A stretch of 64,000 nt of DNA from Massiliimalia massiliensis (GTDB taxonomy: Bacteria; Bacillota; Clostridia; Oscillospirales; Ruminococcaceae), in contig NZ_FUHT01000003.1 in the NCBI RefSeq assembly GCF_900155615.1, positions 372,001 through 436,000 of the forward strand, read 5' to 3'. A program made the translations under genes and the position numbers. Positions 1-7,957 of the stretch are shown here, piece by piece (positions within the stretch are counted from its first letter, which is position 1; the number at the start of each line of letters is the position of its first letter). The notes beneath the pieces were generated by a model that was given only the letters and a program-made list of their open reading frames with translations, did not search any database and was not told where the DNA came from.

Positions 1-530
1 TCTATAATGTTTATAATATCCTCGCCGCCTATTCTGTAGCGCGGTTAGTTGGAATCGACGGGGAGAAAATAGCCGAATCGATCAGCAGCTATGTGCTGAA
101 AAACGGAAGGGTTGTCACCTTTACAGCCGGAGAGAAAAAGGGAACCCTATTAACCTCTAAGCACGAGAACTCGATCTCCTATGACCAATCGCTGCGGGTT
201 GCCCGGGCGCATCCGGAGGATACCACCGTAATGGTGATTGTTGACCGGGTGAGCCGGAAATATTTTACCAGCGAAACCTCCTGGCTGTGGGATATTGATT
301 TTGAATTGCTCGAGCATGACAATATCAAAAAGATTATTCTGGCCGGCGCCTATGCGAGCGACCTTGCGGGACGTTTTTCCTATACGCAGATAGACCCTGC
401 TGTAATTACCGTGAAAAAACAGGTTGCGGACGCAGTGGAGGAACTGAAGAAGCATGCTGTCGGTTATAGCTATGTCATTACCTGTTTTTCTGACAAGGAT
501 AAATTCCTCGCTCAGGTTCTGGTGGACTAG
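1..530 (+). CDS. murT: MurT C-terminal part (lipid II isoglutaminyl synthase subunit), cut by window edge
   Basis: The open frame enters from the left edge (frame of base 3) and ends at a TAG at 530, so only about the last 175 residues are present. The start of the fragment reads YNVYNILAAYSVARLVGID, the helix typical of Mur-ligase-like MurT, followed by the C-terminal Mur ligase/DUF1727 region. MurT activates D-glutamate of lipid II for amidation and works with the amidotransferase GatD, which is encoded 40 bp downstream. The internal ATG at 93 is not the real start. Identification rests on the motif, the domain position and the neighbour; the N-terminal ATP site is outside the window. Confidence 0.85.
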   Translation, partial: YNVYNILAAYSVARLVGIDGEKIAESISSYVLKNGRVVTFTAGEKKGTLLTSKHENSISYDQSLRVARAHPEDTTVMVIVDRVSRKYFTSETSWLWDIDFELLEHDNIKKIILAGAYASDLAGRFSYTQIDPAVITVKKQVADAVEELKKHAVGYSYVITCFSDKDKFLAQVLVD

Positions 531-569
531 CAGAAAAGATGAGCGGCTGGAGAAAAGGAGTAGGCGCAG

Positions 570-1301
570 ATGAAGATATTGCATTTATATTATGACCTGA
601 TGAATCTCTATGGGGAGAACGGGAATATGCGGGTGCTGTCCCGCCATTTGGAGGATCAGGGCTTTGCGGCAGAGGTAGAACGGAAAACAGTCGGCGAGAC
701 AATTGAGTTTTCTGAATATGCATTTATTTATTGCGGAAGTGGTACGGAACGGAACCAAAAAGTAGCTTTGGAACATTTGAAGGAACATGCGGAGGGTTTT
801 CAAAAAGCGGTAGAAAGCGGGATTCCCTGTCTCTTTACCGGAAATTCTTTGGAAATGCTGGGTTCCGTCATTCATGGATTGGACGGCAGGGATCATGAAG
901 GACTTTCTCTTCTGCCCTTTTCAGTACAGGAGGACAAGGACACCCGCTTCACCGGGGATGCTGTTTTTACAGCCGACTGGCTCGGAAAGGATTTCGTTGG
1001 ATTTATTAACAAATGTACGGATTTGACCGGGCTGTCGGGAGAGACTCTCTTTACTGTAAAGATGGGAAAGGGAAACAGCGCGAATGATAACCGCGAAGGC
1101 TTTCGCCTTTACAACCTGTTCGCGACCTATCTTACCGGGCCGATGCTGGTAAAAAACCCGCATTTTATGCAGTATTTGATCGAACTGATCGGAAAGCGTG
1201 ATAACGAAAGCTTTGTATATCGGGAGATTTCCTATCCGTATGAGGAGGATAGCTATCAGGTGACTCTGAACGCGCTCCTTGACAGGATTCAGACGAAATA
1301 G
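570..1301 (+). CDS. GatD-like class I glutamine amidotransferase fold protein lacking catalytic Cys and His
   Basis: A 243-residue protein starting at ATG 570 behind a GGAG site, directly downstream of murT. Overall it follows the CobB/CobQ-like amidotransferase GatD: the N-terminal LYYDLMNLYGENGN, then a GSGTERNQ segment and a TYLTGPMLVKNP segment near residues 186-196. In GatD the nucleophile sits in a motif like ICGGYQ and the catalytic His in TYLHGP. Here the corresponding positions read TGNSLE (Gly91 in place of Cys) and TYLTGP (Thr189 in place of His). Known GatD supplies ammonia from glutamine to MurT. This copy should not hydrolyse glutamine, so it may be structural, or MurT may use free ammonia. 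The family assignment is confident; the loss of activity is inferred from an alignment by eye. Confidence 0.8.
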   Translation: MKILHLYYDLMNLYGENGNMRVLSRHLEDQGFAAEVERKTVGETIEFSEYAFIYCGSGTERNQKVALEHLKEHAEGFQKAVESGIPCLFTGNSLEMLGSVIHGLDGRDHEGLSLLPFSVQEDKDTRFTGDAVFTADWLGKDFVGFINKCTDLTGLSGETLFTVKMGKGNSANDNREGFRLYNLFATYLTGPMLVKNPHFMQYLIELIGKRDNESFVYREISYPYEEDSYQVTLNALLDRIQTK

Positions 1302-1330
1302 ACGCCGACAGGAAAACAGGAGGGAACAGT

Positions 1331-2113
1331 TTGGAACAGGGAACGTATCTGCAGGGGAAATACCAATTGGTAGAAAAGAAAAACCTTGCGAAAAACACCT
1401 ATGATTTTACCATCGCTGCCAAAGAAATGGCGGAGCTTGCCGAGGCCGGCCAATTTGTCCATCTCAGAGTAGAGGGCTTTATGCTGCGCCGGCCGATCTC
1501 CATCTGTGAGATTGACCGCAGCGCCGGCACACTGCGGATTGTTTTTGAGGTACGCGGCGAGGGAACAAAACAGCTTGCCAAAATCAATGAGGGCGAATTT
1601 GTAGACGTACTAGGGCCGCTTGGCCGGGGTTTTACCCTGCTGCCCGCCAATCAGAGCGTGATCGCGGTCGGCGGGGGGATCGGCGTACCGCCAATGCTTG
1701 AAACGGCAAAGCACTACCAAAAAAATGCAACGGTTATCATTGGCTTCCGAAGTGCAAACGCAGTAATTTTAAATGATGATTTTAAAGCCTGCGGGAATGA
1801 CGTCATGCTCTGTACCGACGACGGGACAATGGGCGCGAAGGGATTTGTAACCCAGGCGCTGCATAAACGTCTGATGGAGGGGCATGCTGACATGATCTAT
1901 GCCTGCGGGCCCCACGCTATGCTCAAGGGCGTGGTGGAATTGGCCAATGAATTTGGCGTACCCTGTGAGGTTTCATTGGAAGAACGGATGGGCTGCGGCG
2001 TGGGAGCCTGCCTGGTCTGTGCCTGCAAAACAGTGAAAAACGGTGAGGAGTATTACGCCCATGTCTGTAAAGACGGGCCGGTGTTCCCTGCGGAAGAAGT
2101 GATCTTTGAGTAG
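1331..2113 (+). CDS. pyrK: Dihydroorotate dehydrogenase B electron-transfer subunit PyrK
   Basis: A 260-residue FAD and [2Fe-2S] protein that passes electrons from PyrD to NAD in class 1B dihydroorotate dehydrogenase (de novo pyrimidine synthesis, cytoplasm). The start is TTG at 1331, eight bases after AGGAGGGAA. The N-terminal half is a ferredoxin-reductase FAD domain (RRPISI near residues 54-59), the middle contains the NAD-binding GGGIGVPPM, and the C-terminal part carries the iron-sulfur cysteines in MGCGVGACLVCACK plus a later HVCKDGPVF. Length and domain order fit the family. It lies 30 bp upstream of pyrD, the expected partner, so the two are surely co-transcribed. Confidence 0.95.
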   Translation: MEQGTYLQGKYQLVEKKNLAKNTYDFTIAAKEMAELAEAGQFVHLRVEGFMLRRPISICEIDRSAGTLRIVFEVRGEGTKQLAKINEGEFVDVLGPLGRGFTLLPANQSVIAVGGGIGVPPMLETAKHYQKNATVIIGFRSANAVILNDDFKACGNDVMLCTDDGTMGAKGFVTQALHKRLMEGHADMIYACGPHAMLKGVVELANEFGVPCEVSLEERMGCGVGACLVCACKTVKNGEEYYAHVCKDGPVFPAEEVIFE

Positions 2114-2143
2114 GAAAAAGGCGCTTTAGAAAGGAATGGATTT

Positions 2144-3055
2144 ATGGCAGATTTACGTGTAAATATCGCGGGTGTTGAACTGAAAAACCCGGTGATCCCG
2201 GCTTCCGGCGCGTTTGGATTTGGACGGGAATATGAAAAGCTGTACCCTCTGTCTAAATTGGGCGGGATCGCGACCAAAGGGACGACCTTAAATAAAAAAG
2301 ACGGCAACCCGCCTCCGCGGATTGCCGAGACCCCGAATGGAATGCTCAATTCCGTTGGGCTTCAAAATCCGGGAATCGAGCATTTTATTCAGGAGGAGCT
2401 TCCACATTTGAAATCCTGTGATACTGTGGTAATTGCCAATATTGCGGGAGCAACCGAAGAGGACTGTGTGGAGATTGCCAGACGGCTGGAGCCGACTGAT
2501 GTCGATATGATCGAGCTTAACATTTCCTGCCCGAACGTAAAGCAGGGAGGCGCTGCCTTTGGAGTACACTGCCAGAGCGCCGCACATATTACGGCGGCAG
2601 TGCGGAGGGCGACTAAAAAGCCGCTGATGGTGAAGCTGTCTCCAAATGTAACGAATATTACGGAGATCGCGCGGGCTGTCGAAGCGGAGGGGGCGGATGC
2701 GGTCTCGCTGATCAATACTCTTTTGGGAATGCGGATTGACCTGAAAACCCGGCGTCCGGTTTTGAAGAATAATGTCGGGGGAATGAGCGGCCCTGCAGTT
2801 TTTCCAATTGCTGTCAGGATGGTATGGCAGGTTGCGAATGCGGTTCAAATTCCGGTAGTCGGAATGGGCGGGATCTCTGCCTGGAACGACGCTGTTGAAA
2901 TGATGATGGCAGGCGCTGCCGCAGTCCAGATTGGTGCGGCGATCTTCCAGGATCCGTTTGCACCACTGAAGGTGATTGATGGCCTGAACCGTTATTGTGA
3001 TGAAAACGGGATTGAAAGGATAAGCGAGCTGACCGGTACAGTTAAGCCCTGGTAG
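2144..3055 (+). CDS. pyrD: Dihydroorotate dehydrogenase B catalytic subunit PyrD
   Basis: A 303-residue FMN enzyme oxidising dihydroorotate to orotate. The start is ATG 2144 after AAGGAATGG. Characteristic features are the N-terminal NPVIPASGAFGFG, NSVGLQNPG near residue 67, the catalytic-loop region NISCPNVKQGG (Cys about residue 129, which marks class 1), KLSPNV, and the phosphate-binding GMGGISAWNDAVEMMMAGA. Length is normal for PyrD class 1B. It follows pyrK by 30 bp and ends with TAG. Confidence 0.96.
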   Translation: MADLRVNIAGVELKNPVIPASGAFGFGREYEKLYPLSKLGGIATKGTTLNKKDGNPPPRIAETPNGMLNSVGLQNPGIEHFIQEELPHLKSCDTVVIANIAGATEEDCVEIARRLEPTDVDMIELNISCPNVKQGGAAFGVHCQSAAHITAAVRRATKKPLMVKLSPNVTNITEIARAVEAEGADAVSLINTLLGMRIDLKTRRPVLKNNVGGMSGPAVFPIAVRMVWQVANAVQIPVVGMGGISAWNDAVEMMMAGAAAVQIGAAIFQDPFAPLKVIDGLNRYCDENGIERISELTGTVKPW

Positions 3056-3141
3056 GGGGCAGAACGCTTTTGCGGCGCTGATACCGGCTGCGCCTAAGTG
3101 AAATTCAGGAAATATAAAATGTTTTAAGAAAGGAAAGGCGG

Positions 3142-3804
3142 ATGACAACAATCTATTTAATCCGGCATGCATATGCACAGGGGAATCTTGACCGGTCATT
3201 TCAGGGGAGAATTGACGGGAAGCTGACCGAGCTTGGCTACCAGCAGCTTGACTGCCTGGCGGAATACTGTAAAGGCCTTCCCTTTGACAGCGTTTATACA
3301 AGCCCGCTTTCCCGCGCCTATGAAACAGCGGCGGCGGCGAACCGCCACCATAACCTCCCGATCCAGACTGACGATGGCTTGCTGGAGATCGATGGCGGCG
3401 ACTGGGAAGGAAAAAAGTGGGCGGCGTTGGAAAAGGCTGACCCGGTGCGTTACGGGATGTGGAAACAGCGGGATCCGGAATTTCAAGCCCCAAATGGAGA
3501 AAAACTTTCCCATGTTTATGACCGTATGGTGCGAACCGTATTACATATTGTAGAAAGAAATCGAAATAAAACGATTTGTATTGTATCTCATGGCTGTGCA
3601 ATTGTGACATTTATGGCGTGGGCAAACGGCCTGCCGCCAAAACGGTTGAATGAAATGAAAATTTGCGACAATACTGCGGTAAACAAGCTCACCTTTGACG
3701 ATGAGCTTCATCCGTCAATTGTTTGGCAGAACGATATCAGCCATCTGGACGAGGATTTGCGTACCTATGCGATGACCCTGTTCCAGCATAAAGAGGAAAA
3801 ATAG
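3142..3804 (+). CDS. Histidine phosphatase superfamily protein (phosphoglycerate mutase-like)
   Basis: A 220-residue protein with the family signature LIRHAYAQGN at residues 6-15 (the RHA motif with the phospho-accepting His), the arginine in SPLSRAYETA, the acid DGGDWEGKKW, and the second catalytic His in VSHGCAI. Start ATG 3142 is preceded by AAGGAAAGG. Members dephosphorylate small phosphomonoesters such as alpha-ribazole phosphate or sugar phosphates; no cobalamin genes lie nearby, so the substrate is unknown. It sits between pyrD and ruvX on the same strand. Confidence 0.9.
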   Translation: MTTIYLIRHAYAQGNLDRSFQGRIDGKLTELGYQQLDCLAEYCKGLPFDSVYTSPLSRAYETAAAANRHHNLPIQTDDGLLEIDGGDWEGKKWAALEKADPVRYGMWKQRDPEFQAPNGEKLSHVYDRMVRTVLHIVERNRNKTICIVSHGCAIVTFMAWANGLPPKRLNEMKICDNTAVNKLTFDDELHPSIVWQNDISHLDEDLRTYAMTLFQHKEEK

Positions 3805-3861
3805 AAAGCTTTGGCCGGTTCTGCGTGACAGGAGCGGTTTTCTGCTTATCGAAAGGATTGG

Positions 3862-4305
3862 ATGATTATGAAGATTATGGCGGTTGATTTCGGCGAAGCG
3901 CGCACTGGTCTGGCTGTCTGCGACCGGACAGAATTCCTGGCTTCTCCGGTTGGGGTGGTGCATGAACGCGACTTTGAAACCTGCGTGAAAAAGGTTGCCT
4001 ACGCTGCGGTGAAGGAACTGGACGTCGGCATGGTCGTAGTCGGACTGCCCAAAAACATGGATGGTTCTCTAGGCCCGCGCGCTGAGCTCTGCGACAAATT
4101 TGCAAGGGCGCTCAAGGCATTGATCCCGATCCCGGTTGTAACCTGGGACGAACGCCAGACAACCATGCAGGCGGCAGCCTATCTGAACGAGCTGGATGTA
4201 CGGGGAGCAAAACGCAAGGAGGTAATCGATGAGGTGGCTGCGACGATTATTCTGGAAAGCTACCTGCAGTACCGCAAAAATCAGAAGGAGCAAGGGCGGG
4301 AATAG
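3862..4305 (+). CDS. ruvX: RuvX/YqgF family putative pre-16S rRNA nuclease (Holliday junction resolvase fold)
   Basis: A 147-residue RNase H-fold protein, normal length for the family. It shows MAVDFGEARTGLAVCD near the N-terminus, the conserved VVGLPKNMDGS in the middle, the second acidic strand VVTWDERQTT, and the final acidic helix with KEVIDEVAATIILESYL. Family members process 16S rRNA precursor ends and were earlier called Holliday-junction resolvases. The start could be ATG 3862 or ATG 3868, both behind GAAAGGA. The next gene begins 2 bp after the stop, so translation is likely coupled. Confidence 0.92.
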   Translation: MIMKIMAVDFGEARTGLAVCDRTEFLASPVGVVHERDFETCVKKVAYAAVKELDVGMVVVGLPKNMDGSLGPRAELCDKFARALKALIPIPVVTWDERQTTMQAAAYLNELDVRGAKRKEVIDEVAATIILESYLQYRKNQKEQGRE

Positions 4306-4307
4306 GT

Positions 4308-5483
4308 ATGGTGTTTTTATTAGTACTAATTTATATTTCCTTTATCAGCCTGGGACTGCCGGATTCGCTGCTGGGAAGCGCCTGGCCTGTGATGCGGATT
4401 GATTTGGGTGCAGATCTTTCTTTGGCCGGGATTATTTCCATGATTGTAGCAGGCGGAACGGTGGTATCCAGCTTTTTGAGTGCGCGGCTGATTTCCCGGT
4501 TTGGAACTGCAAAGGTGACGGCGGTCAGCGTGGCGATGACCGGCCTCGCACTGGTTGGATTTGGGCTTGTCCCGTCCTTTTGGATGCTCTGCCTGCTGGC
4601 TGTCCCTCTCGGGCTTGGCGCTGGTGCGGTTGATTCTGCGCTGAATAATTTTGTGGCGCTTCATTATAAAGCGATGCACATGAACTGGCTGCACTGCTTC
4701 TGGGGAATCGGCGCGACAGCCGGCCCGGTGATTATGTCGTTGTGGCTGGCACAATCGGACAACTGGCGGGGAGGCTATCTGACCATTGCCGTGATCCAGT
4801 GTGTGCTGTCTCTGGTGCTGTTCCTTACCCTTCCGGCCTGGAAAAAGGCACAGGAGGAGAAAAGCGGCACACCGGAAGAAAAGCCGATTCGGGTGCTGGG
4901 TCTGCGGGAAGTGGTAAGAATGCCGCTTGCCAAGCCTACCTTTATCTCTCTGTTCTGTTATTGTGCAATGGAGCTGACAGTTGGGCTGTGGGGCGCGAGC
5001 TTTGCGACAGAGCTTTTCCATGTGACTGCTGATGTAGCGGCGGCCTGGGCCTCGCTGTTCTATCTGGGGCTGACCATTGGGCGCGCGGCGGCGGGATTTA
5101 TCTCTATCAAGCTCAATAACCTCCAGATGATCCGTCTGGGGCAGACTATCACGCTGGCCGGTGTTCTCCTGCTGTTTGTACCGGTAGGTGTCTGGCGCGT
5201 TCCGGCTGCGATTTTCCTGGCCGGGTTAGGCTGCGCACCAATCTATCCGGCGCTGCTTCACCAGACGCCAAAAACCTTTGGCGAGTCAAACTCTCAGTCT
5301 ATGATGGGAATCCAAATGGCAAGCGCCTATGTTGGCTCTACCCTGATGCCGCCGGTATTCGGGCTTGTGTCCAAATGGCTTGGGCTTTCCTTTTTCCCGG
5401 TCTATTTAGGGCTTCTGCTGATACTGATGATCTTCTGTACCGAATGGATCAAACACCGTTATGAAAAACGAATACAGGAATAA
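4308..5483 (+). CDS. MFS transporter
   Basis: A 391-residue membrane protein with about twelve hydrophobic segments. It begins two bases after the ruvX stop with a hydrophobic N-terminus and shows the major-facilitator loop SARLISRFGTAKVTA between helices 2 and 3, and a second-half counterpart GRAAAGFISIKLNNLQM. The central cytoplasmic loop (about residues 177-200) is charged. The overall type fits sugar or small-solute MFS proteins of the FucP/YbjJ kind; the substrate cannot be read from sequence. A strong hairpin terminator follows the stop. Confidence 0.88.
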   Translation: MVFLLVLIYISFISLGLPDSLLGSAWPVMRIDLGADLSLAGIISMIVAGGTVVSSFLSARLISRFGTAKVTAVSVAMTGLALVGFGLVPSFWMLCLLAVPLGLGAGAVDSALNNFVALHYKAMHMNWLHCFWGIGATAGPVIMSLWLAQSDNWRGGYLTIAVIQCVLSLVLFLTLPAWKKAQEEKSGTPEEKPIRVLGLREVVRMPLAKPTFISLFCYCAMELTVGLWGASFATELFHVTADVAAAWASLFYLGLTIGRAAAGFISIKLNNLQMIRLGQTITLAGVLLLFVPVGVWRVPAAIFLAGLGCAPIYPALLHQTPKTFGESNSQSMMGIQMASAYVGSTLMPPVFGLVSKWLGLSFFPVYLGLLLILMIFCTEWIKHRYEKRIQE

Positions 5484-5495
5484 TACATAGATGGC

Positions 5496-5534
5496 AAAAG
5501 TCGTCTGAGGAGCTGGCTCCTCAGACGACTTTTT
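5496..5534 (+). terminator. Rho-independent terminator after the MFS gene
   Basis: A perfect inverted repeat AAAAGTCGTCTGAGGAGC / GCTCCTCAGACGACTTTT lies just after the transporter stop, with T-runs on both strands. It can serve the left operon and possibly the converging MATE gene. Confidence 0.9.
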
Positions 5535-5646
5535 ACGGTGTCTTTTTATTTAATATAGTTGCTTTTGATTCCTGTTCTGGTGGAATAAAAGCTGATTTGG
5601 CAGACAAAACACGCTTCTCACAATCAGCGGCTGAAGGGCCGAATCA

Positions 5647-7029
5647 TTAAATAAGCTGGTGCTTTGTCCATTTTCCGCTCTTGAACCGGATGAGGAATAC
5701 AACGCTGCGCACGCCCCACTCCAACAGCATGGCGCACCATACGCCGGTAATCCCAAACGGGAGGATAATTCCGAATACATAACCGAGGACAACCCGGAAC
5801 AGCCACATCGAGCACATAGAGGCGATCGAGGTAAACTTGGAATCGCCCGCCGCACGCAGAGCGTTCGGGAGGACAAAGCTGGTCGACCACATCAATGGGT
5901 TTGCTGCCGCAGTAAAGATCATGATCCGGTAAATCACCGGAACAATTTCCTCAGGCGGGGAGAACAGGGAAATTAAAACCGGCAGGAGCGGATAGATGAT
6001 GAGCTGCATGACAAGAAACGCGGCACAGCTTACCCCTACCAGCGATTTTGAGAATTTTTTCGCATCATCCGGGTCCTTGTGTCCCATGCACTGCCCGACT
6101 ACTGTGACAGTTGTCAGTCCCAGCGCGTTTCCGGTAATTTGGGTGAGCGGGGTAAGGGAGTTACAGATGGCATAGGTGGTCATGGAATAGGTTCCAAGCT
6201 GGACGACAAAGGTCTGGGTCAGCAGCTTTCCGCCGTTAAAAAACATCTGCTCCGCCGCGAAGGGGATCCCGACTGTCATGACCCGCTTGATGATCTGAAA
6301 ATCAAAGCGGAGCAGGTCTTTCCATTCCAATGCAAAGGAATGGTTCAGCCGCAGAAGGTAAAGCAGGGAACAGCCCATTCCCAGCAGACGGGAAAGATTG
6401 AGGGAAATCGACAGCCCTAAAACACCCATGTCCAACAGGGTAACAAAGAAAAAATTCATCAGGACATAGGAAATGTTGGTAATCATAGAAATCGCAAGGG
6501 AGCTCTTGGTGTCGGAAGCACCCCGAAGCGCTCCGCAGACCGCCTGATAAACCGCAAAGCTGGGATAGGATATGTAGCTCGCGATCATATAAATCCGCGC
6601 GTTGTCCAGCACCTCCTGCTCTGCTGCGCCGAATAAAAAGGTGAGCATCGGCCCATGCAGGATCAGGAGTACGACCGCCAGCCCCGTTGCCAGACAGGTG
6701 ACGGACAAAAGCGCCTGCGCAGCCGCCTTGGACATCATCATATGGTCGTGGTTTCCTTTGTACTGCGCCACAATTACTGTGCCGCCGGTTGCCACCGCGA
6801 CAAAAACGTTTAATAGAAACAGGTTCAGCGAATCCACCATGCTGACCGCGCTGACCGCCGCCACACCGGACGAGCTGACCATCGCCGTATTGAGCATGTT
6901 CAGGCTGATGATAAACGCCTGGTCAACCCAAAGCGGAAGGAAAATCGCAAAAATCTGTTTATAGCTCATGGTTCGGCCGCTGAGAATCCGGGTGAAAAAG
7001 GAATCGCAGCGGCTTCTTATGTTCGCCAC
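5647..7029 (-). CDS. MATE family efflux transporter
   Basis: A membrane protein of about 460 residues with twelve hydrophobic segments arranged as two similar halves, e.g. FLPLWVDQAFIISLNMLNTAM at the start and PFAAEQMFFNGGKLLTQTF at the start of the second half; this pseudo-repeat is the MATE hallmark. Family members export cationic drugs or metabolites in exchange for Na+ or H+. I place the start at GTG 7029 because AAAGGAG lies nine bases upstream; an upstream TTG at 7056 would overlap that site, and ATG 6969 is a possible shorter start. It converges on the MFS gene. Substrate unknown. Confidence 0.9.
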   Translation of the reverse strand: MANIRSRCDSFFTRILSGRTMSYKQIFAIFLPLWVDQAFIISLNMLNTAMVSSSGVAAVSAVSMVDSLNLFLLNVFVAVATGGTVIVAQYKGNHDHMMMSKAAAQALLSVTCLATGLAVVLLILHGPMLTFLFGAAEQEVLDNARIYMIASYISYPSFAVYQAVCGALRGASDTKSSLAISMITNISYVLMNFFFVTLLDMGVLGLSISLNLSRLLGMGCSLLYLLRLNHSFALEWKDLLRFDFQIIKRVMTVGIPFAAEQMFFNGGKLLTQTFVVQLGTYSMTTYAICNSLTPLTQITGNALGLTTVTVVGQCMGHKDPDDAKKFSKSLVGVSCAAFLVMQLIIYPLLPVLISLFSPPEEIVPVIYRIMIFTAAANPLMWSTSFVLPNALRAAGDSKFTSIASMCSMWLFRVVLGYVFGIILPFGITGVWCAMLLEWGVRSVVFLIRFKSGKWTKHQLI

Positions 7030-7134
7030 AAAGAACAGCTCCTTTGATGTTCTCAAGATGGTTTGTTAAGAATCGGTAAAGTTTCCTCTTTCATTCTACC
7101 ACACTCAATGGAAAAAGCAAGTGCGCGGCGGCGA

Positions 7135-7371
7135 TTAATTCATTTTCATTTCTTTTAGCCCTTCGAGGCAGTCCCGGCAGACTAGTTTTCCTTTATAAGC
7201 AATCAGGCTTTTCTCTGAGGAGCAAAAAAGGCAGCAGCCCTCCCAATGTTTCAGAACGATAGCATCGGGACGCTGTTCAAACACTAATTTATTTTTGCGA
7301 TGCAAACCGAGATATTCGCGCAGGTAAGCCGGAATCACAATACGCCCGATATCATCCATTTTCATTTTCAT
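7135..7371 (-). CDS. Small AbrB-like DNA-binding protein with a C-terminal zinc-ribbon-like CxxC pair
   Basis: A 78-residue protein. Residues 5-45 (MDDIGRIVIPAYLREYLGL then KLVFEQRPDAIVLK) fit the swapped-hairpin AbrB/SpoVT DNA-binding fold. The C-terminal half adds CLFC and CRDC cysteine pairs that could bind zinc, an arrangement also found in Clostridia transition-state regulators. The N-terminus MKMKM leaves the exact start ambiguous (7371 or 7365). It is divergent from a pair of Xre regulators, with two dyads between them, so it is probably part of a small regulatory circuit. Confidence 0.75.
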   Translation of the reverse strand: MKMKMDDIGRIVIPAYLREYLGLHRKNKLVFEQRPDAIVLKHWEGCCLFCSSEKSLIAYKGKLVCRDCLEGLKEMKMN

Positions 7372-7402
7372 ATCATCTCTTTCGTAACTAATTGTTTACA
7401 TT

Positions 7403-7465
7403 ATAATTCTAATACAGAATTATTTCAAGAGATGTGAGAAATATAATTCAGATAAAGAATTATAT
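7403..7465. promoter_or_regulatory. Two related dyads in the divergent AbrB-like/Xre promoter region
   Basis: Two perfect inverted repeats share the half-site ATAATTC: ATAATTCT-N5-AGAATTAT at 7403-7423 and ATATAATTC-N7-GAATTATAT at 7441-7465. They lie between the divergent start codons at 7371 and 7480; the second abuts the ribosome site of the Xre gene. They are likely operators for one of the neighbouring regulators. Confidence 0.55.
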
Positions 7466-7479
7466 TGGGAGAGAATGAT

Positions 7480-7719
7480 ATGAGACCTCGTATCGCAGAA
7501 TTGGGTGACAAGAACTGTATTGGTGCGACTGTTACAAAGTTGAGAAAGCTCCATCGAATGACGCAAAAAGAATTAATGGCCAGAATGCAATCGAGAGGAA
7601 TAGATATTAATTATACAAGTTTATCAAAATTGGAAGGCCAAACAAGAATCGCAACAGATAAAGAAGTTTTTGTAATTGCAGAGATATTTCAGGTAGATAT
7701 GAAGGATTTATTTAAATAA
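7480..7719 (+). CDS. Xre-family helix-turn-helix regulator
   Basis: A 79-residue DNA-binding protein. An upstream in-frame TTG at 7465 is possible, but ATG 7480 has GGGAGAG seven bases upstream and is preferred. Residues about 15-70 (VTKLRKLHRMTQKELMARMQ, then YTSLSKLEGQTRIATDKEV) form the five-helix Cro/C1 HTH. It lies two bases before the start region of a second, related regulator. The dyads at 7403-7465 probably bind this protein, giving autoregulation. Confidence 0.85.
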   Translation: MRPRIAELGDKNCIGATVTKLRKLHRMTQKELMARMQSRGIDINYTSLSKLEGQTRIATDKEVFVIAEIFQVDMKDLFK

Positions 7720-7721
7720 CT

Positions 7722-7946
7722 GTGAATATGACATATGAGAAGAAAGTAGGCAAACGGATTCGGGAATTGCGCTTAGAGATGAATTTGACACAAGAGCAAT
7801 TGGCAGCGAAACTGCAAGTAAAGGGCTGTGATGTGACGAGAAGCGCACTTGCAAAAATCGAAGTGGGCCAGAGACATCTTTATATTGATGAGCTGAAAGC
7901 ATTGAAGGAAATTTTATGTGTTGATTTTAGTGACATTGTTTTATAA
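7722..7946 (+). CDS. Second Xre-family helix-turn-helix regulator
   Basis: A 74-residue protein if read from GTG 7722, or 72 from ATG 7728; neither has a good ribosome site, so translation may be coupled to the upstream gene. It is almost entirely an Xre HTH domain: RIRELRLEMNLTQEQLAAKLQ, RSALAKIEVGQRH, and IDELKALKEIL. It resembles its upstream neighbour, suggesting tandem duplication. Followed 11 bp later by a membrane-protein gene, probably in the same transcript. Confidence 0.85.
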   Translation: MNMTYEKKVGKRIRELRLEMNLTQEQLAAKLQVKGCDVTRSALAKIEVGQRHLYIDELKALKEILCVDFSDIVL

Positions 7947-7957
7947 GAGGAATCGCT

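Noticed and set aside
2288-3610. A 440-codon minus-strand frame
   Set aside because: It is a shadow of pyrD and the phosphatase gene, both with strong family motifs and ribosome sites on the plus strand.
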